Below the pieces are notes generated by a model that had not been told where the DNA came from, did not search any database, and was given only the letters and a program-made list of their open reading frames with translations. DNA of 27,370 bases. Origin: Leidyana gryllorum EB-2025a. Lineage: Eukaryota > Apicomplexa. Numbering within the stretch: the stretch's first letter is position 1; the number at the start of each line of letters is the position of its first letter. The DNA lies in assembly GCA_048772705.1 (NCBI GenBank), contig JBLWGC010000011.1, positions 1 to 27,370 on the forward strand, given 5' to 3'. Made by a program: the position numbers and the translations under genes. Below are positions 1 through 6,777 of this stretch, piece by piece.

Positions 1-73
1 CTGGATTTGAACCAGCCCGGGTCAGGCCCAGTAGATTTCTAGTCTACCCCCTTAAACACTCGGGCAAGTTGCC
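1..73 (-). tRNA. tRNA-Ser-AGA: tRNA-Ser(AGA), cut by window edge
   Basis: The acceptor 3' strand lies outside the window. The anticodon loop is CTAGAAA and the long variable arm of a type II tRNA is present. The D-loop differs from other copies by one base in the conserved TTAACCACT stretch (read on +). Related to the truncated copy near 15.34 kb. Confidence 0.85.
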
Positions 74-151
74 ACCTGTCGAACTCGGCATTTAGCGGCC
101 AGTGGCTTCACATACGGTTCAGCAAGCTTGACTCGGACTGGTCTGGTCGCG

Positions 152-213
152 CTGCCCCAACCCGCGGTCTCTCCATTGAAAGTCTTGCACTTTACCGACG
201 GAGCTGGCGCGGC
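152..213 (-). pseudogene. Lys-type tRNA pseudogene (TTC-like loop)
   Basis: Matches the 5' two thirds of the Lys-type body, with a recognisable D-arm and anticodon 5' stem. The 3' anticodon stem is lost and the sequence stops in the T-arm. The loop reads CTTTCAA as in the intact gene at 7042. A sister copy lies at 15466-15530. Confidence 0.7.
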
Positions 214-313
214 AAGGAAGTGCGGACTTGGTAACAAATTCCATTCGTATTGATCGTTGAATCTTGGGCCTTCCTCGGGTACAGGGCGAAGCTGTATCAG
301 AGATGCACTCACT

Positions 314-386
314 TGGTCACGCCGGGCTCCAACCGCGGACTCAGAACTTATTAGGCTCACGCTCTGGCCGCCTGAAATACGCAACC
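314..386 (-). pseudogene. tRNA-Ile(AAT), decayed
   Basis: The acceptor still pairs and the loop is CTAATAA, but the A box (TTTC for GCTC) and the B box (TTGGA for TTCGA) are altered and the anticodon stem is mismatched. The better copy is at 15631-15704. Confidence 0.7.
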
Positions 387-590
387 GCTTCAGAGTTGAG
401 GTGAACAGTCACTAGTCGAAGGAGCCGACTGATGTGTTCAGCAAAGCCTTATGATTGGTACTGAGCCGGCCACTCTCACCTTCGTCCACCCCGCCAAGCA
501 GTCATTCCAAAGGCAAATACTGACATCGAGAAGGGGCACTACCAATTTCGCACGGGATTCCCGATGGAATGTGTAGCCCGTTCCACTCTC
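387..590. repeat. Duplicated spacer between Ile and Ser-GCT
   Basis: No gene seen. The same spacer, diverged, recurs at about 16069-16257 and 17617-17802, each time between an Ile-type relic and Ser-GCT, so it moved as part of the module. Confidence 0.6.
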
Positions 591-672
591 GGCAAGGTGG
601 CCGAGTGGTTAAGGCGGCGGCCTGCTAAGCCGTTGGGTTTCACCCGCGTGAGTTCGAATCTCACCCTTGTCG
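591..672 (+). tRNA. tRNA-Ser-GCT: tRNA-Ser(GCT)
   Basis: 82 nt type II tRNA. Acceptor GGCAAGG pairs with CCTTGTC, discriminator G, loop CTGCTAA, B box GTTCGAATC. No T4 run in the next 30 bases. First of seven Ser-GCT copies in the window. Confidence 0.96.
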
Positions 673-807
673 GTTGCATTTGCGCAACTGCTTCAATCCA
701 ACGCCTACGCTGGGCGCTATATACAGGAGCCACTTAAAATATTTCAGAGGTCAGTAGGAAGCGCTAGTACGGATAATTCAACAGACTCTTCTGGGATGGG
801 CTGAGCC

Positions 808-879
808 GGTTGCGTCGTGTAGTGGTTAGCACTGGAGACTCTGAATCTCCCGACCTGGGTTCGATTCGCGGCGCGACCT
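808..879 (+). tRNA. tRNA-Gln-CTG: tRNA-Gln(CTG)
   Basis: Acceptor GGTTGCG/CGCGACC, loop CTCTGAA between GGAGA and TCTCC. One change in the D-arm and one in the T-stem against the best copy (25196). Followed 62 bases on by a Val-type gene, the usual Gln-Val pair. Confidence 0.9.
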
Positions 880-941
880 TGGAACTGGTCCTCACTACTC
901 CCTGGAACTTCGCCATGTCTTGGGCTGCGGGGACCATCCGT

Positions 942-1013
942 GCAGCAATGGTCCAGTGGTTACGACGTCTGCTTCGCACGCAGAAGTCCCGAGTTCGATC
1001 CTCGGTGGCTGTA
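942..1013 (+). tRNA. Val-type tRNA with CGC (Ala) anticodon
   Basis: The body is the Val family seen at 25331 (acceptor GCAGCCA type, stem TCTGC/GCAGA), but the loop is TTCGCAC, so bases 975-977 read CGC instead of CAC. The variable loop is one base short and the acceptor has one mismatch. It may be a decaying copy or a remoulded tRNA. Confidence 0.8.
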
Positions 1014-1068
1014 GCTCGCAACTTTCAGCGAGAACCGAAGCAGAGAATCTCAAGCGAAACCACCTGCA

Positions 1069-1140
1069 TTTCGAGACCGGGAATCGAACCCGGGTCTTCC
1101 GCGTGACAGGCGGAGACACTAACCACTATACTGACTCGGA
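1069..1140 (-). tRNA. tRNA-Asp-GTC: tRNA-Asp(GTC), mildly decayed
   Basis: Loop CTGTCAC between TCCGC and GCGGA; T-arm intact. The acceptor stem has two mismatches, shared in part with the copy at 25459. It converges on the Val-type gene, 3' ends about 55 bases apart. Confidence 0.85.
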
Positions 1141-1231
1141 CGCTCCGAACACGCCGGCCTCCAATCCCAGAAGTCTTTCTATTTCGGCTCACGGACAAAA
1201 AACGCGTAGAGCGACGAACCAACAAGACTGC

Positions 1232-1311
1232 GGCAAGATGGCCGAGTGGTCTAAGGCGCTGTGTTCAGGCCGCTGTCCGAAAGGGCGTGGGTTCGAATCC
1301 AACTCTTGTCA
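1232..1311 (+). tRNA. tRNA-Leu-CAG: tRNA-Leu(CAG), mildly decayed
   Basis: 80 nt type II tRNA, acceptor GGCAAGA/TCTTGTC, loop TTCAGGC. The anticodon stem (CGCTG for CGCAG) and T-stem carry one mismatch each. The clean copy is at 25622. Confidence 0.85.
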
Positions 1312-1371
1312 GCCATGGTATCGGCACTCGGTCAGCCACTGGATGCAATAGGTCTTCCATGTTGTACGGAT

Positions 1372-1444
1372 GAGCGGCTACCTCAGATGGTGCAGCGCTC
1401 GCTTTGCATGCGAGAGGTACTGGGATCGATACCCAGGTCGTCCA
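1372..1444 (+). tRNA. tRNA-Ala-TGC: tRNA-Ala(TGC), mildly decayed
   Basis: Loop TTTGCAT between CTCGC and GCGAG. The D-stem has substitutions (CCTC for GCTC). It follows Leu-CAG as at 25622-25832. Confidence 0.85.
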
Positions 1445-1533
1445 AACTCCATGCAACTTCAGCTGCAGATAAACGGCTGGCGCGTGGTCCAAAAACGTGA
1501 ATGTTGTTATTTGAATCTAGTCGAAAAGCCGCC

Positions 1534-1606
1534 GCCTACGTGGCGCAATGGATAGCGCGTTGGACTTCTAATCCAAAGGTTGCGAGTTCGAGTCTCGCCG
1601 TAGGTA
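1534..1606 (+). tRNA. tRNA-Arg-TCT: tRNA-Arg(TCT)
   Basis: Acceptor GCCTACG/CGTAGGT, loop CTTCTAA between TTGGA and TCCAA, B box GTTCGAGTC. All stems pair. The only Arg-TCT body in the window. No T4 run closely downstream. Confidence 0.96.
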
Positions 1607-1670
1607 GCCAAATGCTCAGCACTTTACTTCGATGATTTGGCTGACTAGCTGCCTTCGCTGTGGAATGTTG

Positions 1671-1741
1671 TCCACTGTAGTCTGAGTGGCTAGGATATGC
1701 GGCCTCACCCGCAAGCTCCGCGCTCAAGTACGGCAGTGGAA
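1671..1741 (+). pseudogene. tRNA-Glu(CTC) pseudogene
   Basis: The acceptor TCCACTG/CAGTGGA is kept. The anticodon loop has lost a base and the T-arm is disrupted. The intact sister is at 5718; the Glu-Thr pair is conserved at both sites. Confidence 0.75.
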
Positions 1742-1826
1742 GTCATGGTTGAAGTCAGTGGAATACTTGAGCAAAGTGCCCAGCAATCTCCGTCAATAGT
1801 GTCTGATTCGTGATTCGGCTTGCATT

Positions 1827-1898
1827 GCCTTCTTAGCTTAGGGGCAGAGCATTCGCTTAGTAAGCGAAAGGTCGCCGGTTCGTTTCCGGCAGAAGACT
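1827..1898 (+). tRNA. tRNA-Thr-AGT: tRNA-Thr(AGT), mildly decayed
   Basis: Loop TTAGTAA between TTCGC and GCGAA. The B box reads TTCGT rather than TTCGA, losing the nearly invariant A58, and the acceptor has one mismatch. The intact copy is at 5867. Confidence 0.8.
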
Positions 1899-1959
1899 TG
1901 ACTGCATCGACTGGGCACCTGCAAAGCTTAAAGTCTCTCAAGCTCCAATCATCGTAGCT

Positions 1960-2033
1960 GAGCCTCGTAGCTCAGCCAGCAGAGGGTAAGTCTCGTAGCC
2001 ACAAAGTCGCAGACTGGAACCTGCCAGTACCTG
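1960..2033 (+). pseudogene. tRNA-Asn-type pseudogene
   Basis: Resembles the Asn body at 13312 in the D-arm and variable region, but the anticodon loop is lost and the T-loop altered. Its inverted duplicate is at 10377-10448. Confidence 0.6.
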
Positions 2034-2097
2034 AGGCACCCACTAGCTCAACGCAAACTGCGGCCGGGTCTCGGGGTGCTGAAGCTCTTTCTCAAGT

Positions 2098-2168
2098 GCA
2101 CTTGTGGTCCAAGGGTAGGATGCGAGCTTCCCATGCTCGCAGCCCGGGTTCGAGTCCCGGCAGGTGCA
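2098..2168 (+). tRNA. tRNA-Gly-CCC: tRNA-Gly(CCC)
   Basis: Acceptor GCACTTG/CAGGTGC, loop TTCCCAT between CGAGC and GCTCG, B box GTTCGAGTC. All arms pair. The only whole Gly-CCC gene here. Confidence 0.95.
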
Positions 2169-2247
2169 GCCGATCGTACAGACTTGACCATGGCTGCAAC
2201 GATATTTTCAACATTCCGGGGCGAAGAGCAATGCACTTCAGACTGCT

Positions 2248-2319
2248 TGTCCGAGCCAGGAATCGAGCCTGGGTTTGCACGGCCACAACGTGCTGTCCTA
2301 ACCACTAGACGACTCGGAC
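2248..2319 (-). tRNA. tRNA-His-GTG: tRNA-His(GTG)
   Basis: Acceptor GTCCGAG/CTCGGAC, loop TTGTGGC between GCACG and CGTGC, T-loop CTCGATT. Copies at 6706 and 10108 look the same in the body. Confidence 0.95.
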
Positions 2320-2449
2320 AATCTTTGAGCGAGGCTGTAGAGGTGGCGAAGCATCGATCAGGATGGAATGGAACAGGAGTGTCAGACGAACTACGTTGTA
2401 AGAAGTCCACTCCTCAACTCCCGGCGGGACGGAATTTCTGGAAAGGTGG

Positions 2450-2454
2450 AAAAA
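2450..2454 (-). terminator. T5 run, possible Pol III terminator
   Basis: Five A on + (T5 on -), 15 bases past the 3' end of the Gly-type gene at 2470-2540. One of the few T-runs placed where a Pol III terminator would be. Confidence 0.5.
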
Positions 2455-2469
2455 CAACCATGTGTCCTC

Positions 2470-2540
2470 TGCATCTGCCGGGAATCGAACCCGGGTCGTC
2501 TCGATAGCAACGAGACATTCTACCACTAGACCACAGATGC
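2470..2540 (-). tRNA. Gly-type tRNA with GCT (Ser) anticodon
   Basis: Acceptor GCATCTG/CAGATGC, D-arm and T-arm all match Gly-GCC, but the loop is TTGCTAT. Complement bases 2506-2508 give GCT (AGC codons, Ser) from GCC by one change. No other damage seen. Either a Gly tRNA reading Ser codons or one recent inactivating change. Confidence 0.85.
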
Positions 2541-2663
2541 GTGACACCTCAATTCCTGACCACAAAGTAATGGGTCTGGAGCGGGGGATGGTTTTGGGCC
2601 TTTGATACAACATCCCCGTGCACCCTTTTGACAGGAGGAGATGCATCGAGAGAAGTTACACTA

Positions 2664-2736
2664 GGGAGTGTAGCGCAGTCGGTAGCGCGTAGGTCTCATA
2701 ATCCTGAAGTCGAGAGTTCGATCCTCTCCACGCCCA
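2664..2736 (+). tRNA. tRNA-Met-CAT: tRNA-Met(CAT), elongator
   Basis: Acceptor GGGAGTG with one mismatch in the 3' strand, loop CTCATAA, GCGC D-stem typical of elongator Met. Lies at the start of a Met, Gly relic, Thr-CGT block repeated at 8382 and 21818. Confidence 0.9.
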
Positions 2737-2780
2737 CGGTCGGAATCGGAACCGCCGACAAACTCATCATGCTATCATTT

Positions 2781-2850
2781 TGCATCCGTCGGGAATCCCA
2801 CACGGGTTATCTCGATGGCAGGAGCGACTCTTCCACTAGACCACAGATGC
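2781..2850 (-). pseudogene. tRNA-Gly pseudogene
   Basis: The 5' half matches Gly-GCC. The anticodon loop is enlarged and the T-loop has lost TTCGA. The same defects occur at 8499, 17284 and 21935, so the copy was already damaged when duplicated. Confidence 0.75.
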
Positions 2851-2916
2851 AGAACACAATCTTGCGAATCTTGTACGTGGTGACAGCCATTCCTTATAAG
2901 CCTATCGATGCATCAA

Positions 2917-2988
2917 AGCCTTCTGCCGGCATCGAACTGGCGACTTCTCGCTTACGAAGCGAACGCTCTGCCCCTAAGCTAAGAAGGC
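2917..2988 (-). tRNA. tRNA-Thr-CGT: tRNA-Thr(CGT)
   Basis: Acceptor GCCTTCT/AGAAGGC, loop TTCGTAA. The T-stem has a weak pair. Sister genes at 8633, 17146 and 22072 sit in the same block. Confidence 0.9.
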
Positions 2989-3098
2989 AACTTAACTGGA
3001 GAATCATGTGTCAGTTGTATCGACGAAAGTTAGCCGGGTGCTACGTGCACGGCGGGCACTGCTCGGATCCAGTCGCAGGTTGTCCTGACTACAACGGC

Positions 3099-3178
3099 TG
3101 ACAAGAGTGGGATTCGAACCCACGCCCTTTCGGACTGCGGCCTGAACACAGCGTTTGAGACCACTAGGCCACCTTTCC
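3099..3178 (-). tRNA. tRNA-Leu-CAG: tRNA-Leu(CAG), damaged acceptor
   Basis: The anticodon arm and T-arm are those of Leu-CAG, but the 5' acceptor reads GGAAAGG and mispairs, and the D-loop differs. Inverted sister at 16956. Confidence 0.75.
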
Positions 3179-3265
3179 GGAATGTTGTTGGCTCGCCCTT
3201 CCACGCGTTTCCTGTACTTGGAATCTCGAAATGGAAGGTCTTCCGCAGTTGGAGGCCGGGGTATT

Positions 3266-3318
3266 CACGACCTGGGCATTGATCCCAGTACCTCTTGCAC
3301 GCTAAGCGAGCGCTTCAC
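3266..3318 (-). pseudogene. tRNA-Ala fragment
   Basis: Carries the T-arm and anticodon arm of Ala-AGC but breaks off before the D-arm. On one side it is fused to spacer that elsewhere precedes Asp genes, so this is a recombination junction. Similar drift to 15046. Confidence 0.6.
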
Positions 3319-3371
3319 GATCGAGACTTCACGGACAGAAAGCGTGTAAAGTGGCGAGCCAAGGGCACTCC

Positions 3372-3451
3372 GGCAAGATGGCCGAGTGGTCCAAGGCGCT
3401 GTGTTAAGGCCGCAGTCCGAAAGGGCGTGGGTTCGAATCCCACTGTTGTCA
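3372..3451 (+). tRNA. tRNA-Leu-AAG: tRNA-Leu(AAG)
   Basis: 80 nt, loop TTAAGGC between CTGTG and CGCAG, one acceptor mismatch (TGTTGTC). Twin at 26893 with the same downstream Gly-TCC. Confidence 0.9.
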
Positions 3452-3518
3452 ACCGTTGTATTGTATTGAGTCGTCCCCTCTCTTCACCGATAGACAGGTC
3501 GTTCGAGCTACATACGGC

Positions 3519-3589
3519 TGCACCTGCCGGGACTCAAACCCGGGTTACGACCTTGGAAGGGTCGCATCTTACCCTTAGACCGCAAGTGC
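3519..3589 (-). tRNA. tRNA-Gly-TCC: tRNA-Gly(TCC)
   Basis: Acceptor GCACTTG/CAGGTGC, loop CTTCCAA between CGACC and GGTCG. The T-loop reads TTTGA. Converges on Leu-AAG. Confidence 0.9.
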
Positions 3590-3670
3590 AATTGCGAAAG
3601 ATCTGCAGCACCCCGAGAGACTCGGGCAATTTCTGCTTCCAGCTGTCTGCAACCTACTCAATAACGGACT

Positions 3671-3728
3671 GTTCGGGGATCGAATCGAGCACTTCCACAG
3701 ACGAAGGAAACTGATACCACTAGCACTT
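3671..3728 (-). pseudogene. Pro-like tRNA pseudogene
   Basis: Keeps a TTCGATTC B box and a CTAGTGGTAT D-arm like Pro, with a CTTCC-type anticodon stem and an enlarged loop. The acceptor is not recognisable. Inverted sister at 14069-14128. The isotype is uncertain. Confidence 0.5.
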
Positions 3729-3812
3729 CAACTCGACATGCGGGGCAGCGGCTCTCATACAGCTAGCAAGCTTGCCTCGGTCGAAACGGAACGTCTTCCG
3801 AGTGAGAGGCTA

Positions 3813-3884
3813 TGATGCCGATGGGCCTCGGACCCACAACTCCCGGTTCCGAAGACCGATGCCTATCCAGTAGGCAACCGCACC
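3813..3884 (-). tRNA. tRNA-Arg-TCG: tRNA-Arg(TCG), mildly decayed
   Basis: Loop CTTCGGA, acceptor GGTGCGG with one mismatch. The T-loop reads TCCGAGG and the D-arm has lost a base. Better copies at 13909 and 26011. Confidence 0.8.
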
Positions 3885-3992
3885 ATGGAGAGGCTTCGGT
3901 CATCTCGATACTCGTGGAGTGAAAGAACGCTTCGATCTCAGAACCTCCCCCAAACCGTTGTGAAAAAGTGCCAGCGAGTAAGAGATGTCGTC

Positions 3993-4074
3993 GGCAAGGT
4001 GGCCGAGTGGTTAAGGCGGCGGCCTGCTAAGCCGTTGGGTTCCACCCGCGTGAGTTCGAATCTCACCCTTGTCG
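3993..4074 (+). tRNA. tRNA-Ser-GCT: tRNA-Ser(GCT)
   Basis: 82 nt, all stems pair, loop CTGCTAA, long variable arm. Same as the 591 copy except in the variable arm. Confidence 0.96.
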
Positions 4075-4230
4075 GTAGCATTCGGGGAGAGCGCAACTGG
4101 TTGAATGATGAACTGAGGTTTTTGCCCGACTCGAATCCAACTTTTTACGCTGGGGTCTGTATACAAGACCCGTGTTGCATGTGTCCAGTTGAGGAAGCGC
4201 TAGTCCGACTCTTCTGGGATGGGCTGAACC

Positions 4231-4300
4231 GGTTGCGTCCTTGGTGGTTAGCACTCGACACTTTGGATTTTCCGACCTGCGTTCGATCCCGGCGCGACCC
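4231..4300 (+). pseudogene. tRNA-Gln pseudogene (TTG-like)
   Basis: Acceptor GGTTGCG/CGCGACC kept; the D-arm and anticodon stem are mutated. Sister pseudogene at 26466 shares the damage. Confidence 0.7.
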
Positions 4301-4364
4301 TTGAACTGGTCCTCACTACTCCCTGAAGCTTCGCCACTTCTCTTGGGCTGCGGGGATCATCCAT

Positions 4365-4437
4365 GCAGCCATGGTCTAGTGGTTACGACGTCGGCTTAAC
4401 ACGCAGAAGGTCCCGAGTTCGATCCTCGGTGGCTGTA
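4365..4437 (+). tRNA. tRNA-Val-AAC: tRNA-Val(AAC)
   Basis: Acceptor GCAGCCA/TGGCTGT, loop TTAACAC, one mismatch in the anticodon stem (TCGGC/GCAGA). T-arm whole. Confidence 0.9.
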
Positions 4438-4460
4438 GCTCGCAACTTTCAGCCGGCACC

Positions 4461-4466
4461 AAAAAA
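4461..4466 (-). terminator. T6 run, possible Pol III terminator
   Basis: Six A on +, 26 bases past the 3' end of Asp-GTC at 4493-4564. Also present at 26696-26701 but absent beside the Asp genes at 20621 and 25459. Confidence 0.4.
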
Positions 4467-4492
4467 GACAATCTTAAGCGAGATCAACTGTG

Positions 4493-4564
4493 CTCCGAGA
4501 CCGGGAATCGAACCCGGGTCTTCCGCGTGACAGGCGGAAATACTAACCACTATACTATCTCGGA
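4493..4564 (-). tRNA. tRNA-Asp-GTC: tRNA-Asp(GTC)
   Basis: Acceptor TCCGAGA/TCTCGGA, loop CTGTCAC, discriminator G. All stems pair. Among the cleanest of about a dozen Asp copies. Confidence 0.96.
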
Positions 4565-4658
4565 CGCTCCGAACACACCGGCCTGAAACCCCAAAAGTCC
4601 TTCCATCTTGAGATTCAAGGGATAGAAAACGCGTGGAGCGGCGAGCCAACAACATCCC

Positions 4659-4738
4659 CGCAAGATGACCGAGTGGTCTGATGCGCTGTGCTCAGACCGG
4701 AGTCCGAAAGGTCGTGGGTTCGAATCCCACTTTTGTCA
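4659..4738 (+). tRNA. tRNA-Leu-CAG: tRNA-Leu(CAG), mildly decayed
   Basis: Loop CTCAGAC between CTGTG and CGGAG (one mismatch); 5' acceptor CGCAAGA. The direct duplicate at 24066 is closer to consensus. Confidence 0.85.
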
Positions 4739-4756
4739 GGTTGCGCCCCAAACGGG

Positions 4757-4761
4757 AAAAA
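4757..4761 (-). terminator. T5 run, possible Pol III terminator
   Basis: Five A on +, 14 bases past the 3' end of Trp at 4775. The same run is present beside the second Trp gene (24164-24168). Confidence 0.5.
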
Positions 4762-4774
4762 CATAGAGTCCGGT

Positions 4775-4846
4775 TGAGCCCAGAGTGATTCGAACACCCA
4801 ACCTTCTGATCTGGAGTCAGACGCGCTACCGTTGCGCCATAGGCTC
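4775..4846 (-). tRNA. tRNA-Trp-CCA: tRNA-Trp(CCA)
   Basis: Acceptor GAGCCTA/TGGGCTC, loop CTCCAGA between TCTGA and TCAGA, B box GTTCGAATC. All stems pair. No intron. Confidence 0.95.
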
Positions 4847-4885
4847 AAAACCATCCCCCGTTCCAGACTCATTTACCGGCAATCG

Positions 4886-4939
4886 GGCCCGCTTCTTAGG
4901 CGTGACATGCGAAAATAGTAACCACTATGCTATCTCGGA
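4886..4939 (-). pseudogene. tRNA-Asp 5' fragment
   Basis: D-arm and acceptor 5' strand of Asp followed by a broken anticodon arm; no T-arm. Copied at 24293-24346 and, inverted, at 7848-7880. Confidence 0.65.
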
Positions 4940-5019
4940 CGCTCTGAACACGCCACGGACATTCCATTCGTTCAGAAAACGGCCGTTACCGTGTACGAGC
5001 TTCAACAACAAGGTGTCAG

Positions 5020-5089
5020 GCATCTGTGGTCTAGTGGTAGAATGTCTCGTTGCCATCGAGACGACCCGGATCAATTCCCGGCAGATGCA
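5020..5089 (+). tRNA. tRNA-Gly-GCC: tRNA-Gly(GCC), damaged T-loop
   Basis: Acceptor GCATCTG/CAGATGC and loop TTGCCAT are whole. The T-loop has lost a base and the TTCGA core, so the B box is probably weak. Confidence 0.8.
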
Positions 5090-5104
5090 GAGGACACGTG
5101 CTTG

Positions 5105-5109
5105 TTTTT
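5105..5109 (+). terminator. T5 run, possible Pol III terminator
   Basis: Begins 16 bases past the Gly gene at 5020-5089, at the position seen beside the Gly genes at 2470 and 7697. Confidence 0.5.
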
Positions 5110-5195
5110 CACCATTCCAACAATTCATGCGTAAGTTGGCCCCACATACGGTCGCGCTAAGTGCTTATTTTCACCGCCTTCCATGAGTTTTTAGC

Positions 5196-5268
5196 GCTTC
5201 GGTAGCTCAGTTGGGAGAGCGCCAGACTGAAGATCTGGAAGTCCCGTGTTCGATCCACAGCCGAGGCA
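5196..5268 (+). tRNA. tRNA-Phe-GAA: tRNA-Phe(GAA)
   Basis: Acceptor GCTTCGG/CCGAGGC with a G-U pair, loop CTGAAGA between CCAGA and TCTGG. One T-stem mismatch, shared with 9303. Confidence 0.93.
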
Positions 5269-5308
5269 GAGAGGTTGTGACATCTAGTGTCAAAATCCCT
5301 CGCGCCCG

Positions 5309-5340
5309 TGCGAGCTTTCTGCCCCTAAGCTAAGGAGGCA
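5309..5340 (-). pseudogene. tRNA-Thr 5' half
   Basis: Acceptor 5' strand and D-arm of the GCCTCCT-type Thr gene (whole at 22668), running into foreign sequence at the anticodon arm. Copied at 9232-9263. Confidence 0.6.
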
Positions 5341-5403
5341 TTCCCTGTCTCGACCCATATGAGTTTTTGATGCTGGCAATTGCATCATTTCCACCACATC
5401 GCA

Positions 5404-5485
5404 CGACAACTGCTGGATTTGAACCAGCGCGGGCCCGGCCCAGTAGATTTCTAGTCTACCCCGTTAACCACTCGGGCAAGTTGCC
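5404..5485 (-). tRNA. tRNA-Ser-AGA: tRNA-Ser(AGA)
   Basis: 82 nt, acceptor GGCAACT/AGTTGTC with a G-U pair, loop CTAGAAA, T-loop TTCAAAT. All stems pair. Confidence 0.95.
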
Positions 5486-5555
5486 GCTGTCGAACTTGGC
5501 ATTTTGCGGCCAGTGGCTTCACATACGGTTCAGCAAGCTTTACTAGGACTGCTCG

Positions 5556-5619
5556 CGCCGCCCGAACCCGCGGTTCTCCCTTCAAAAGTCTTGCGCTCTA
5601 CCGACGGAGTTGGGGCGGC
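5556..5619 (-). pseudogene. Lys-type tRNA pseudogene
   Basis: Whole D-arm and anticodon 5' stem (loop CTTTTGA). The 3' stem is replaced and the gene stops in the T-loop. The same breaks recur at 7418, 8952 and 22387. Confidence 0.75.
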
Positions 5620-5717
5620 AAGAAAGCTCGGACTTGGTAACAAATTCCAGTCGTATTGATGGTGGAATCTTTCCGAGTCGGTTCGGCTCTCGGCCGAAGC
5701 CTAAACTCGACCACTTG

Positions 5718-5790
5718 TCCACTGTAGTCTAAGTGGCTAGGATATGCGGCTCTCACCCGCACGATCCGGGTTCAAGTCCCGGCAGTGGAA
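5718..5790 (+). tRNA. tRNA-Glu-CTC: tRNA-Glu(CTC)
   Basis: Acceptor TCCACTG/CAGTGGA, loop CTCTCAC between TGCGG and CCGCA, T-loop TTCAAGT. All stems pair. Confidence 0.95.
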
Positions 5791-5866
5791 GTCATTGAAG
5801 TACTCGAGCAAAGTGCTCCACTAATCTCCGTCAATAGTGACTGACTCGTGATCTTTGGCTTGCATT

Positions 5867-5938
5867 GCCTTCTTAGCTTAGGGGCAGAGCATTCGCTTAG
5901 TAAGCGAAAGGTCGCCGGTTCGATTCCGGCAGAAGGCT
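5867..5938 (+). tRNA. tRNA-Thr-AGT: tRNA-Thr(AGT)
   Basis: Acceptor GCCTTCT/AGAAGGC, loop TTAGTAA, B box GTTCGATTC. All stems pair. Follows Glu as at 1671-1898. Confidence 0.96.
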
Positions 5939-5987
5939 TTGGTCACGACCCAATCAATTCTATAGCTGTTTCCCTTCTGCGTACAGT

Positions 5988-6059
5988 TAGCAGTGCGTCG
6001 TTTCGATCGACGGGCCTTTGCGTTATGAGACTAACACTCTTCCACTGAGCTACACTGCT
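5988..6059 (-). tRNA. Initiator tRNA-Met(CAT), damaged anticodon stem
   Basis: Acceptor AGCAGTG/CACTGCT begins with the A1:U72 pair and the T-loop is ATCGAAA, both initiator hallmarks. The loop is CTCATAA, but the three G:C pairs expected at the base of the anticodon stem are gone, so this copy is probably not functional. The second copy (19464) keeps those pairs. Confidence 0.75.
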
Positions 6060-6201
6060 CAGTCTGCAACATGGAAGAGGTAGCCGAAATGTGATCCTCG
6101 AGATGTTAGTTGCCCTGACTGCCCTACCGAAGCGGGCTAACGAGGTGGCTGTGTTGGCTCTGAGGGCAACATGTCCGGTCAAGTCAAACGACGACCAATA
6201 G

Positions 6202-6257
6202 GGCTGTTCAGGACTCCTTCCACTCTGAGGAAGGATTATACCAGCAGAGCAACAGCC
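6202..6257 (-). pseudogene. tRNA-Pro pseudogene lacking its T-arm
   Basis: D-arm and anticodon arm are Pro-like (loop TCAGAGT). About 14 bases, the T-loop with most of its stem, are cleanly missing before the acceptor 3' strand. The direct duplicate at 9592 keeps a T-arm. Confidence 0.7.
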
Positions 6258-6345
6258 GAATACTCGGGTGCATGCAACCGGATATACAAATGGAGATTTG
6301 AATCTACTGTGACCTTTTCCAGCTTTTTTTCGGGATGATCGCCGT

Positions 6346-6429
6346 TGCACAGAATGGGATTCGAACCCATGCAGACTTGCGCCTACCAGAACTTGAGTCT
6401 GGCCCCTTAGACCACTCGGGCATCTGTGC
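6346..6429 (-). tRNA. tRNA-Leu-CAA: tRNA-Leu(CAA)
   Basis: 84 nt, acceptor GCACAGA/TCTGTGC, loop CTCAAGT between CCAGA and TCTGG, long variable arm. All stems pair. No intron. Confidence 0.95.
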
Positions 6430-6525
6430 ATTACTTTCCTTCTGAGTTCCAAAGTGTTAATGGCTTCCGTTGCGACCGCCGATGTCGTTCTGGCTGCGGT
6501 GTGCGGCCCCGAAGTACTCTCACGG

Positions 6526-6604
6526 CCCGGGGTGCTTAGATGGTAACGTATCTGACTGTAGTGGTGGCATCAGATATTCCACGAGTAAATTCCGTCCCAC
6601 CCGA
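6526..6604 (+). pseudogene. tRNA-Tyr(GTA) pseudogene with mini-intron
   Basis: The anticodon arm with short intron matches the Tyr gene at 27203. The D-loop is shortened and the T-loop has lost TTCGA. Sister at 9928. Confidence 0.7.
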
Positions 6605-6705
6605 AGTTGAGCAGTGGACTTCTTGCAACGCAGTTCGTGTGACGCTCCTGTTCCATCCCATCCTGATAGATGCTTCGCTACCTCTACAGCCTCGCTCAAA
6701 GATTT

Positions 6706-6777
6706 GTCCGAGTCGTCTAGTGGTTAGGACAGCACGTTGTGGCCGTGCAAACCCAGGCTCGATTCCTGGCTCGGACA
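6706..6777 (+). tRNA. tRNA-His-GTG: tRNA-His(GTG)
   Basis: Acceptor GTCCGAG/CTCGGAC, loop TTGTGGC. Intact, same as 2248 and 10108. Confidence 0.95.

Larger units (their letters stand above)
1955..2440. repeat. Inverted duplicate of 9990-10455
   Basis: The block Asn relic, Gly-CCC, His and the following spacer reappears in reverse at 9990-10455. The Gly-CCC copy is whole here but has lost its T-arm there. Confidence 0.75.
3735..4090. repeat. Direct duplicate of 25925-26290
   Basis: Block Arg-TCG(-), spacer, Ser-GCT(+) with closely similar spacers at both sites. A short part of the spacer appears inverted near 13985-14060. Confidence 0.75.
4195..4560. repeat. Direct duplicate of 26435-26800
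   Basis: Gln pseudogene, Val, Asp block. The two copies share the damaged Gln, but Val is AAC here and TAC there. Confidence 0.75.
4660..5030. repeat. Direct duplicate of 24067-24440
   Basis: Leu-CAG, Trp, Asp fragment and the start of Gly, with near-identical spacers. The right edge of the shared block lies inside the Gly tRNA. Confidence 0.8.
5180..5800. repeat. Inverted duplicate of 8770-9385
   Basis: Phe, Thr half, Ser-AGA, Lys pseudogene and Glu-CTC occur in the same order in reverse at 8770-9385. A third partial copy is at 22210-22740. Confidence 0.85.

Noticed and set aside
6324-6330. T7 run as a terminator for the neighbouring Leu-CAA gene
   Set aside because: It lies on the + strand, while Leu-CAA is on the - strand; it is on the wrong strand to end that transcript.
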